In this document: positions 8,575 to 15,785 of the stretch, one piece after another
Layout of the letters: each line of letters begins with the position of its first letter
Numbering within the stretch: position 1 is the stretch's first letter
Assembly (NCBI RefSeq): GCF_009857475.1
Contig: NZ_WWCJ01000002.1
Location: 1 to 64,000 of the forward strand
Source: Pseudoduganella guangdongensis
Lineage (GTDB): Bacteria; Pseudomonadota; Gammaproteobacteria; Burkholderiales; Burkholderiaceae_D
DNA length: 64,000 nt
Reading direction: 5' to 3'
Position numbers and translations under genes: made by a program
The notes under the pieces: generated by a model
Seen by the model: only the letters and a program-made list of their open reading frames with translations
Told to the model about the DNA's origin: nothing
The model's database searches: none

Positions 8575-8594
8575 GGCGGCCCCGTAGGGCCGCC
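8575..8594 (-). other. Hairpin between ahpC and ahpF
   Basis: GGCGGCCC / GGGCCGCC with a CGTA loop. There is no U-run, so it is more likely an mRNA-stability or attenuating hairpin that keeps ahpC mRNA in excess over ahpF than a full terminator. That role is inferred. Confidence 0.45.
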
Positions 8595-8627
8595 GGTTGC
8601 CTTCAGCAGGGCTGAATGCGGACTAGC

Positions 8628-9191
8628 TTAGATCTTGCCGACCAGGTCCAGCGATGGCTTCAGGGTTGCTGCGCCTTCGGTCCACTTGGCTGGGCACACT
8701 TCGCCTGGGTGGGAAGCCACGTACTGGGCTGCCTTCACTTTGCGCAGCAGTTCAGCAGCGTCGCGGCCGATACCGTTGTCGTGCACTTCCATCACTTTGA
8801 TGAAGCCTTCCGGATTGATGACGAAGGTGCCGCGCAGTGCCAGGCCTTCTTCTTCGATCATCACTTCGAAGTTACGCGACAGGGTGCCGGTTGGGTCGCC
8901 GATCAGGGCGTACTGCACTTTCTTGATCGCGTCGGAGGTGTCGTGCCATGCCTTGTGCGCGAAGTGGGTGTCGGTCGAGATGCCGTACACGTCCACGCCC
9001 AGCTTGGCGAATTCTGCGTGGTGGTCGGCCAGGTCTTCCAGTTCGGTTGGGCAGACGAAGGTGAAGTCGGCTGGGTAGAACACGAATACGGACCACTTGC
9101 CTTTCAGGGATTCTTCGGTCAGGTCAACGAACTTGCCGTTGTGGTATGCGGTGGCCTTGAATGGTTTTACTTGGGTGTTAATCAGGGACAT
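8628..9191 (-). CDS. ahpC: Alkyl hydroperoxide reductase subunit C (peroxiredoxin)
   Basis: Encodes 187 aa, the standard length of typical two-Cys AhpC peroxiredoxins that reduce hydrogen peroxide and organic hydroperoxides in the cytoplasm. The peroxidatic Cys47 is in FTFVCPTE and the resolving Cys166 in GEVCPAKW; Arg in the SRNFEVM block is also conserved. The start has GAGGAAACC just upstream. ahpF follows and supplies electrons. An OxyR-type half-site pair lies about 100 bp upstream, fitting peroxide induction. Confidence 0.97.
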   Translation of the reverse strand: MSLINTQVKPFKATAYHNGKFVDLTEESLKGKWSVFVFYPADFTFVCPTELEDLADHHAEFAKLGVDVYGISTDTHFAHKAWHDTSDAIKKVQYALIGDPTGTLSRNFEVMIEEEGLALRGTFVINPEGFIKVMEVHDNGIGRDAAELLRKVKAAQYVASHPGEVCPAKWTEGAATLKPSLDLVGKI

Positions 9192-9258
9192 TGTGGTTTC
9201 CTCGTGGGTTTGTGAATCAATGAGACGCCAGTTTAAGGCCTTCCCTCAGATTTGGAAA

Positions 9259-9295
9259 TTTGATTGTTCAAATAGACTCAATAGGTTTTGTCTAT
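9259..9295 (-). promoter_or_regulatory. Candidate OxyR-binding region upstream of ahpC
   Basis: ATAG (9281-9284), 7 nt, CTAT (9292-9295) is an exact match to one half of the OxyR pattern ATAG-N7-CTAT-N7-ATAG-N7-CTAT. With the same spacing, the left half reads AAAT and TTTG, so it is only partly conserved. Position and known OxyR control of ahpC support the call; no clear -35/-10 pair was seen. Confidence 0.45.
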
Positions 9296-9380
9296 CAGAA
9301 CCGCATGACGCGACCATTATTATCCCCTTTTGGCGCGCCAGCGGTTGTCTCCTCGACAGACTTGCCATAAAGTAATCAAC

Positions 9381-9722
9381 ATGAACGAAACTGAACTGAT
9401 TATCCAGCGCAGCGCGGCGCTGTGGCAGGACCGCGCGCGCAAGTACCAAGTGCTGCTTGATGGGAAATTTGTGGCTGATATCGGGCACGGCCAGGAAGTG
9501 CGCATTGCGCTCCAGCCGGGCCGGCATAGCGTGCAAATGAAAATCGACTGGTGCACCTCTCCCGCGCTGCAGTTCGATTGCGCCGCCGGCCAGGCTGCGG
9601 CCTTCATGTGCGGTCCGAATGCCAAGCCTTTCACGGCCCTGCTCTATATCACGCTCTGGAAAGGCCAATATCTCTGGCTGCGTCCCGCTCAACCGGGCGC
9701 ACGCAGCATAGCAGCGGCTTGA
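9381..9722 (+). CDS. Small protein of unknown function
   Basis: Encodes 113 aa from ATG 9381. The sequence alternates hydrophobic and polar residues (YQVLLDGKFVADIGHGQEVR, then LQPGRHSVQMKIDW). That pattern suggests a small beta-sandwich in which a ligand-like peptide emerges from a GRHSV turn. It resembles PEGA-like or carboxypeptidase-regulatory-like folds only in style, and I do not assign it to either. The C-terminus has a hydrophobic segment FTALLYITLWKGQYLWLRP, which may be a membrane anchor. It diverges from ahpC and converges with the DGC gene, overlapping it by 34 bp. Confidence 0.5.
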   Translation: MNETELIIQRSAALWQDRARKYQVLLDGKFVADIGHGQEVRIALQPGRHSVQMKIDWCTSPALQFDCAAGQAAAFMCGPNAKPFTALLYITLWKGQYLWLRPAQPGARSIAAA

Positions 9723-10054
9723 GCCGCGAGGCCATCGACCTCGGCAGGGTCGTAATCGGTGTGCATTTTCTTGCGCACGCCGTGCTCGTTGAGCAGTAAA
9801 TGGTGGTCGGGGGTGACGCCCTGCCGGGCCAGGCATTCGCGGGCGCAGGCCAGCGGGCAGCCGTCGATGGCGAGGATGGTGCGGCCCGATTGGGCCAGCT
9901 TGACCAGCGGGGCGACGCCGCCGCCGACGCCGGCGATGCAGGACATTTCGGCGCTGCCGTCGCGGTCCAGCTTGAGCGCAACGGCATTGGCCAGTTGCGC
10001 GGCACTGCTGCAGCCGGAGCAGGAATACACCAGCGGCAGCGTCTTGTCAGCCAT
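9689..10054 (-). CDS. DGC-domain putative zinc-binding protein
   Basis: Encodes 121 aa. Seen: an N-terminal YSCSGCSSAAQLAN and a central DGCPLACARECL, the Cys-rich signature of the DGC (DUF1847-like) family, whose four Cys are predicted to bind zinc. No function is established for the family. It starts 8 bp inside the end of ubiT and is the last gene of the ubiUVT run, so it is probably translated from the same mRNA and may serve metal or Fe-S handling under low oxygen. That role is inference from position only. Confidence 0.7.
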   Translation of the reverse strand: MADKTLPLVYSCSGCSSAAQLANAVALKLDRDGSAEMSCIAGVGGGVAPLVKLAQSGRTILAIDGCPLACARECLARQGVTPDHHLLLNEHGVRKKMHTDYDPAEVDGLAAQAAAMLRAPG

Positions 10055-10511
10055 GGCGGGCGCCGGGCGGCAGCGGGAATTTAGGCAGCAGGCGGCGCCA
10101 GTCGAAGGCGCTGGCGTCCAGCGCGTCCAGGGTGTTCTTGAACAGCAGGCCCAGTTCCGTGTCGCCTTCCAGGATCAGGCGGCGGCAGAAGAACAGCGTA
10201 TCCGGGTCCTCTTCGCGGCGCGCCATCAGCACCAGGTCGTGCGCGCAGGCGCCGATGGTGAGGTCGGGCGCGTCGCCATGGCGCGCCATCTCGAAGGCAT
10301 TGCCCTGCCAGCTGAAATCAATCGCCAGGCCCGCGTCCTCCACCCGTAAACGCAGGCGGCGCGCGAACAAGGCTTGCTTCACGTCCTGCGGCAATTGCGG
10401 CGCCAGCAGGCGGTTCAGGCCATGCACGAACAGCCAGGCCGGCGGTTGCGGCGGCAGGCGGCCGAGCAGGCGGCCGATGGCGGGCGGGATGCGCAATGCG
10501 GCGGCGTTCAT
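10047..10511 (-). CDS. ubiT: UbiT, SCP2-domain ubiquinone biosynthesis accessory factor
   Basis: Encodes 154 aa. An SCP2 lipid-binding domain covers most of the protein (from about residue 45, with the typical FSWQGNAFEMARHGDAPDLT strand pair). UbiT binds ubiquinone precursors and is needed with UbiU and UbiV for ubiquinone synthesis without oxygen. The start at 10511 overlaps the ubiV stop as ATGA. A longer open frame extends upstream into ubiV in another frame and is not real. Gene order U-V-T with 4-bp overlaps at both junctions makes the identification firm. Confidence 0.88.
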   Translation of the reverse strand: MNAAALRIPPAIGRLLGRLPPQPPAWLFVHGLNRLLAPQLPQDVKQALFARRLRLRVEDAGLAIDFSWQGNAFEMARHGDAPDLTIGACAHDLVLMARREEDPDTLFFCRRLILEGDTELGLLFKNTLDALDASAFDWRRLLPKFPLPPGARHG

Positions 10512-11419
10512 ATCGCTTCCTCCAGCGCAGCGCTGCGCTCCATGCCGGGCTGGCCGCTCCAGAATCCATCGCAGCTGCCGCCGGGCGCCATCGGCTCCAG
10601 CACATGCGCCGCATGGGCCGGCTGCCATTCGCCGCGCCGCACCTTGTCGAAGGCGGCCACCACTTCCAGCGTGTCGCGCGCCTGCGGCGAAATGCGCAGC
10701 ACGTTGATGCCCATGTCCGCCATGTCCGGCATGGCCAGCACCAGGTTGCAGCACAGCGCGGATTGGGTCTGGATGCCGTTCAGCACCAGGAAGGCTTTCT
10801 GTTCGCGGGTATCCATCACCAGGCCGTCGGGATAGTCGATGCAGCTGAACTGGCAATCGTCCTTCGGCAGGTTGCGGTTGCGCGCGGTCATGCAGCGCGC
10901 GGAGAAGGCCAGCGGCATGCGGCCCCAGGCAAAGACTTCGCTCTCCATGCCGGCCGGCTGCGTAGCGAGCAGGGTGGCGATGGCGCTGCGGTCCATTTCC
11001 AGCGGCGCCACCCAGCGCCGCGCACCCTGGCGCGCCAGCACGGCCAGGGTCGGCTCGCTGTAGATGTTCAGGTGCGGGCCGGCGATGAAGCCGGCGCCTT
11101 CCAGGTTGCGCACCGCGCCGAAGTCGTTGGCCTCCACCAGGAACTCGCGCGCCTCGCACAGCTTGCGCATGGTGGTCAGCTCCGCGCCGGACTCGATCAG
11201 GGCCTGCGTCGACAGCACCACTTCCTTGCCGGCGTCGCGCAGCATGGCGGCGATATCGAACCAGTCCGGCAGGCGCAGTTCATGGCGGCGCGAGCAGACC
11301 ACTTCGCCCAGGTAGACGATATCGACCGGGCTTTCCGCAACCTGCTGGTAAAACTCGAACATGGTCAGGCGCGGCCAGTAGTACAGCACCGGCCCGAGGG
11401 CTAATTTCAACATACTCAT
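10508..11419 (-). CDS. ubiV: UbiV, Fe-S protein for oxygen-independent ubiquinone hydroxylation
   Basis: Encodes 303 aa of the U32 peptidase-like family. The four cluster-binding cysteines of UbiV are present at Cys42, Cys176, Cys189 and Cys193, with the same C-x12-C-x3-C spacing as the E. coli protein. With UbiU it forms the heterodimer that hydroxylates the ubiquinone ring from a donor other than O2. The start MSMLKLALGP at 11419 is chosen because its ATG overlaps the ubiU TGA (ATGA); an ATG 6 nt upstream is also possible. Confidence 0.93.
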   Translation of the reverse strand: MSMLKLALGPVLYYWPRLTMFEFYQQVAESPVDIVYLGEVVCSRRHELRLPDWFDIAAMLRDAGKEVVLSTQALIESGAELTTMRKLCEAREFLVEANDFGAVRNLEGAGFIAGPHLNIYSEPTLAVLARQGARRWVAPLEMDRSAIATLLATQPAGMESEVFAWGRMPLAFSARCMTARNRNLPKDDCQFSCIDYPDGLVMDTREQKAFLVLNGIQTQSALCCNLVLAMPDMADMGINVLRISPQARDTLEVVAAFDKVRRGEWQPAHAAHVLEPMAPGGSCDGFWSGQPGMERSAALEEAI

Positions 11420-12414
11420 TTCCATTTGCGGTGATAGGCGCCCAGGGTGTGCTGCTGGCCTTCCGCCACGCGGTCCAGCGCGGCGCTCCAGCTTGGGTGG
11501 ATGGCGAAACGGCGCTTGCCGTCGCCGCAGGCGTCGATCGCGGCGCGCCAGGCTTGCGTCACCTGCGCCACATAGGCCGGGCTGCGCTGGCGGCCTTCGA
11601 TCTTGATCGCTTTCACGCCCATCTGCACCAGCTGCGGCAGCAGTTCCATGGTGTTCAGGCTGGCCGGTTCTTCAATCGCGTAATAGGTTTCGCCTTCCAC
11701 TTCAAAGCGGCCCTTGCACAGCGTCGGATAGCTGGCGTTTTCGTTCGGCTGGTAGCGGTCGATCAGCACGCCGTTCAGGCGCGACTCCAGGCCTTTCGGC
11801 GTTTCCTGCCAGCGCACGGCCTTGGCCGGCGAGCACACGCCCGCCGTGTTCGGCGACTCGCCGGTGGCATAGGACGACAGCGCACAGCGGCCCTCCACCA
11901 TGACGCACAGGCTGCCGAAGCCGAAGACTTCGATCTCGGTCTTCACATGGCGCAGCAGGTGTTCGACCTGCTGCATGGACAGCACGCGCGGCAGCACGGC
12001 GCGCGAAATGCCGAACTGCTCGTGGTAGAAGTTGATCGCTTCGTAATTGGTGGCCGAGCCTTGCACGGACAGGTGCAGGCGCAGGCCGGGATGGGTGTTG
12101 CGGGCGTACTCCATCAGGCCGGGATCGGCCAGGATGATGGCGTCGATGCCGGCATCGGCGGCGCGGTCGACCGCGCCGCGCCACAGCTTCCAGTTGGCGG
12201 CCTGTGGGTAGGTGTTCAGCGCCAGCAGCACCTTGCGGCCGCGCGCGTGGGCGTAGCGGATGCCTTCTGCGATCGCGGCCTCGTCGAAATTGAGGCCGGC
12301 GAAATTGCGCGCATTGGTGGCGTCGCGGAAGCCGAGGTAGACGCTGTCGGCGCCGTTATCGACGGCGGCTTTCAGGGCCGGCAGGCTGCCGGCAGGGCAA
12401 ACGAGTTCGATCAT
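11416..12414 (-). CDS. ubiU: UbiU, Fe-S protein for oxygen-independent ubiquinone hydroxylation
   Basis: Encodes 332 aa of the U32 family. Cluster ligands are seen at Cys170, Cys177, Cys194 and Cys233, each one residue beyond the E. coli positions 169/176/193/232. The block FGFGSLCVMVEGRCALSSY is the family signature. UbiU pairs with UbiV and lets the cell make ubiquinone when oxygen is low. It overlaps the upstream decarboxylase gene by 4 bp, so all four genes are probably one transcript. Other U32 proteins (YegQ, RlhA) lack this exact Cys pattern. Confidence 0.94.
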   Translation of the reverse strand: MIELVCPAGSLPALKAAVDNGADSVYLGFRDATNARNFAGLNFDEAAIAEGIRYAHARGRKVLLALNTYPQAANWKLWRGAVDRAADAGIDAIILADPGLMEYARNTHPGLRLHLSVQGSATNYEAINFYHEQFGISRAVLPRVLSMQQVEHLLRHVKTEIEVFGFGSLCVMVEGRCALSSYATGESPNTAGVCSPAKAVRWQETPKGLESRLNGVLIDRYQPNENASYPTLCKGRFEVEGETYYAIEEPASLNTMELLPQLVQMGVKAIKIEGRQRSPAYVAQVTQAWRAAIDACGDGKRRFAIHPSWSAALDRVAEGQQHTLGAYHRKWK

Positions 12415-14045
12415 GCCTTGGCTCCCTGCAGGCGGCGCACGCCTTGTACAAAGCGCGTCAGCGTGTCGGACTGGCTGCCCGGCGGGAGCATCACTTCCAC
12501 CAGCTGGAAGCGGCCGCGCCGCTGCATGGCGCTTTCAAGCGCCGCCACCAGTTCGCCGCGCGTGCTGACGCGGTAGCCGTCGCCGCCCAGGGCCGGCGCC
12601 ATATCGGCAAAGTGCCAGTCGCTCAAATCGCAGAAGCCCGATTGCGGCTGGAAGGCGCGCAGCATCTCCCAGCTGCAGTTGTTAAAGATGATCACGATCG
12701 GGTCCAGGCCGTAGCGCTGGCAGTTGCCCAGCTCCCAGCCGGTCATCTGGAAGGCGCCGTCGCCCACCAGCACCAGCGGACGTTCGCCGCCGGCTGCCTG
12801 CAAACCGAAGGCGGCCGGCACGCCGTAGCCCATGGTGGCGTAGTAGCCGGGCGCCAGCAGGTCGGTGTTCTCGATATCCAGCGCGGTGAACAGGCAGTCG
12901 CCGATGTCGGAAGCAATCGGCATGCGGCCGTGCTTACGCATCAGGTCATTCACGGCGCGCGCCACATCGGTCGGCACCAGGGCCGCCTCGTCGGCCGGCA
13001 GGTCGCACGGGTAGACGGTGCGCTCGCCCGGCTGGACCGGGCCGGTGCGCAGCAGCTTGGCGTTGGCCAGCAGGCCGTCCACCAGCGCTTCCAGCGGAAT
13101 ATCGTGATAGGTGTGGTAGCCGAGCGTGACGTCGCCATCCAGCGCCAGCATGCACTTGCGCAGGTCGATGCGTTCGCGCTGCACGCCGAAATTGGTGTCG
13201 GACAGGATCACGCCCAGCATCAGCAGGGCGTCCGAGCCTTCCACCGCATCGGTCACTTCCTCCGCGCCGGCCACGCCCAGGTAGGTACCCAGCAGCGGCG
13301 CCTCCGGCTCGCTGGCCAGCAGGCCGCGGCCCATGAAGCAGGTCACCACCGGCACCTGCAGTTTGGCGGCCAGCTGCGCCACTTTGCTCTCCAGGCCGAA
13401 GCGGCGGATTTCGATATCCACCATCAGCACCGGGCGCGCAGCGCGCTCCAGGCGGCCCAGCACTTCATCCACGCAGGCGGCCAGCGCGTCGGGATCGTGG
13501 CCTGGCGCCGGTAGCGCCACCACCGGCGCGCAAGGCGCATGCACCATATCGCGCGGCAGTTCAATATAGACCGGGCGCGAATGCGTGATCGCGCTGCGCA
13601 GTACGCGCGCGATATCGGCCGGCGCGCGCTGCGGGTCGTCCAGCACGCACTGGTCGCAGGTGATTTCGCGGAAGATCGCCATTTGCGAATCCAGGTGCTT
13701 GACTTGGTGGTGCAACAGGAAGCCGTTGCGCCGCTCGTTGGTGCCTGGTGCGCCCGAGATGACTACCATCGGCACCTTCTCCGCATAAGCGCCCGCGGCG
13801 GCGTTGACCATATTCAGCGCCCCCGCACCGTAGGTCACCGCCGCCACGCCTATGCGCCCGTGATAGCGTGCCGCCCCATCGGCCGCGAAGCCCACGCCCG
13901 GCTCATGGCTCAGCGTGTAGAGGGGCAGAACGCCAGATTTCTCGATTTGCTCGAAGAAGGCCAGCACAAAGTCTCCGGGGATACCAAAGACTTCACGCGC
14001 CCCATGGTCATGGAGCGCGTGCAAAAGTGAGTTTGCGAGATTCAT
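12411..14045 (-). CDS. Thiamine-diphosphate decarboxylase, phenylpyruvate/indolepyruvate type
   Basis: Encodes 544 aa with the three-domain ThDP fold. The N-terminal block VFGIPGDFVLAFFEQ, the catalytic Glu in TLSHEPGVGFAADG and the HHQVKH His pair resemble the phenylpyruvate/indole-3-pyruvate decarboxylase group known from Azospirillum. The ThDP motif GDGAFQMTGWELGNCQRYG runs to the NN of IFNNCSWE. It would turn aryl pyruvates into aldehydes, a step toward indoleacetate or phenylacetate; a branched-chain oxo-acid decarboxylase is an alternative. MNLANSLLHAL at 14045 fits the family N-terminus, and two ATGs 9-12 nt upstream are possible. Its 4-bp overlap with ubiU is unusual company. Confidence 0.78.
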   Translation of the reverse strand: MNLANSLLHALHDHGAREVFGIPGDFVLAFFEQIEKSGVLPLYTLSHEPGVGFAADGAARYHGRIGVAAVTYGAGALNMVNAAAGAYAEKVPMVVISGAPGTNERRNGFLLHHQVKHLDSQMAIFREITCDQCVLDDPQRAPADIARVLRSAITHSRPVYIELPRDMVHAPCAPVVALPAPGHDPDALAACVDEVLGRLERAARPVLMVDIEIRRFGLESKVAQLAAKLQVPVVTCFMGRGLLASEPEAPLLGTYLGVAGAEEVTDAVEGSDALLMLGVILSDTNFGVQRERIDLRKCMLALDGDVTLGYHTYHDIPLEALVDGLLANAKLLRTGPVQPGERTVYPCDLPADEAALVPTDVARAVNDLMRKHGRMPIASDIGDCLFTALDIENTDLLAPGYYATMGYGVPAAFGLQAAGGERPLVLVGDGAFQMTGWELGNCQRYGLDPIVIIFNNCSWEMLRAFQPQSGFCDLSDWHFADMAPALGGDGYRVSTRGELVAALESAMQRRGRFQLVEVMLPPGSQSDTLTRFVQGVRRLQGAKA

Positions 14046-14080
14046 AGCGCGCATCATGCGCGCGCGCCCCCGAAAAATCC

Positions 14081-14094
14081 TTGAGCCAGGTCAA
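14081..14094 (-). promoter_or_regulatory. FNR-type palindrome between ohyA and the decarboxylase gene
   Basis: TTGAG-CCAG-GTCAA on the plus strand (TTGAC-CTGG-CTCAA on the coding strand) has the 5-4-5 layout of FNR/DNR boxes, with imperfect half-sites. It is only about 36 bp before the start codon and no good -10 follows, so it is much weaker than the site at 15761. Confidence 0.35.
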
Positions 14095-14131
14095 GTTTTC
14101 TAAATTGACCATTGGCTGACCCTTGAGGGGC

Positions 14132-15703
14132 TTATGCTGCCTTGACCAGCGCCGCCAGCATGACTTCCAGCGATTTGTCGTGGCGTTTGATCGGCGGGAT
14201 CGCCCGTTCGATGCCAAGCAGCTGGTAGACCGCCATCTGCGCCGCGCGCACCGAGTATTCAACGGTGAAGACGACGTCGTCCGGCACTTCGACAAACTGG
14301 CTCACCAGCGCCAGGTTGCGCGAGCCGGGTGGCACCGGCAGCGGGCGGTCGCTGTGCAGGCGGGGCATGAACATGCTGGTGATGTAAGGCATGCGGCAGG
14401 GGATGCAGTTGGCCTGCGCAAAGACGTCCATCTCGAAATTGAGGTGGCCGGCCAGTTCGCGCAGGATCTCGGCCCCGCTGCATTCGGCCATCGGCTTGGC
14501 GACGAAGTTGCCCACGCGGTCCGGATGCAGGGCGTAGCCCCAGAACACGCGCACCCCTTCCGGCTGGTTGTCGAAGTGCGGCTGGTGCGCCAGCACCACC
14601 GACATCAGCCAGTTGGAGTCTTTGAACGTGACCAGGCCGCCGGTGCCGGCAACGTTGCCGCTGAAGGCTTGCATCTGGTCGAAGAACTCGGTGTCGTGCA
14701 GGGTGACGGTGAACGATTCCCACCACGACTGCGCGATGTTGCGGTTGAAGGCGGCAGGATTGCCCAGTTGCGGGCGGCCTTGCGCCAGGCGCTCCCACAG
14801 CTGCCAGCCGCCGCTCTGGTGGCGGTCCAGCTTGGGCGGGGCGGATTGCATGCTGCCGAAGCTGGAGGCGTCGGTCATGGAGCCGTTCTGGAAGAACACC
14901 AGGTCCTGCGGCGCCACCGGCAGCAGCTCGCGCGTGCCGTTGCGATCGAGCTCGATTGCCTCCACCAGCAGCGCGTCGCCGGCGTGCCCGGCCAGTTTGA
15001 TATCGCTGACGGTGCAGCCGTTTTCAATGCGCACGCCCTGCTCCAGCAGCCAGGCTTGCAGCGGCTTGACCAGGGAGTCGTACTGGTTGAATACCGTGCG
15101 CTTGACGCCGGCTAGCGTCTCGATGCGCGCAAACTCTTTCATGAAGCGGTGCAGGTAGCGTTTGAACTCCACCGCGCTGTGCCAGGGCTGGAAGGCGAAG
15201 GTGGTGGCCCACATATACCAGAACGGGGTGTCGAAAAATTCCGGCGACAGGTGGTCGGTGATGGGGCTGTTGCCCAGGGCCGCTTCGTCGGCCTCGTGCA
15301 GCTTGAGCAGTTCCATGCGGTCGCGCAGGCTGAAGCCCATCGACTTCACGTCCACCTTGTGGCGGTTGCGGTCGACCAGGCGCGCCTGGGAATGCGATTT
15401 GTGCAGCTCGTTGAAGGCCAGCGTTTCGTCCAGCACCGACTGGCCCGGGTGGCGCAGCGACGGAATGGACTGGAACAGGTCCCAGGTGCATTCGTAGTTG
15501 TCGGTGGTGAGCATGCGGCCGCCGCGCAGGCGATAGCCGTCCTGCGCGTTGCCGGCGCCATCCAGGCTACCGCCGGACACGCCCAGCGCTTCGAAAATGC
15601 GGATTTGCTCGCCGCGCAACTTGCCATCGCGGATCATGAAGGCGGCTGCCGCCAGGCTGCCAATGCCGGCGCCTACCAGGTAGGCTTGTTTTTCTTGTTC
15701 CAT
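14132..15703 (-). CDS. ohyA: Oleate hydratase (MCRA family flavoprotein)
   Basis: Encodes 523 aa. It hydrates the cis-9 double bond of oleate and related fatty acids to 10-hydroxy acids; FAD is needed structurally. Seen: the N-terminal Rossmann motif YLVGAGIGSLAAAAFMIRDG, the family block SGGSLDGAGNAQDGYRLRGG, MLTTDNYECTWDLF, and the conserved FFQNGSMTDASSFGSM region. The length is slightly below the 560-590 aa of many Gram-positive members. Hydration detoxifies unsaturated fatty acids and is typical of low-oxygen niches. A GGGAGT ribosome binding site precedes the ATG. The gene heads the minus-strand run that includes ubiUVT. Confidence 0.93.
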   Translation of the reverse strand: MEQEKQAYLVGAGIGSLAAAAFMIRDGKLRGEQIRIFEALGVSGGSLDGAGNAQDGYRLRGGRMLTTDNYECTWDLFQSIPSLRHPGQSVLDETLAFNELHKSHSQARLVDRNRHKVDVKSMGFSLRDRMELLKLHEADEAALGNSPITDHLSPEFFDTPFWYMWATTFAFQPWHSAVEFKRYLHRFMKEFARIETLAGVKRTVFNQYDSLVKPLQAWLLEQGVRIENGCTVSDIKLAGHAGDALLVEAIELDRNGTRELLPVAPQDLVFFQNGSMTDASSFGSMQSAPPKLDRHQSGGWQLWERLAQGRPQLGNPAAFNRNIAQSWWESFTVTLHDTEFFDQMQAFSGNVAGTGGLVTFKDSNWLMSVVLAHQPHFDNQPEGVRVFWGYALHPDRVGNFVAKPMAECSGAEILRELAGHLNFEMDVFAQANCIPCRMPYITSMFMPRLHSDRPLPVPPGSRNLALVSQFVEVPDDVVFTVEYSVRAAQMAVYQLLGIERAIPPIKRHDKSLEVMLAALVKAA

Positions 15704-15731
15704 TGTTTACTCCCTTGTTAACTCGGGAGTA

Positions 15732-15774
15732 ACTATAGGTTTCCGCCGTGCCGCCCGGCTTTGACCTAGGTCAA
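15732..15774 (-). promoter_or_regulatory. FNR-type class II promoter of ohyA
   Basis: TTGACCTAGGTCAA (15761-15774) is a perfect 14-bp palindrome of the FNR/DNR layout TTGAy-N4-rTCAA. On the coding strand a good -10, TATAGT (15732-15737), follows. This puts the palindrome centre near -42 relative to the expected start point at about 15725, the position used by FNR-activated class II promoters. The canonical FNR half-site is TTGAT, so a DNR/FixK-like regulator is also possible. Confidence 0.6.
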
Positions 15775-15785
15775 GAAGCGCGCAC

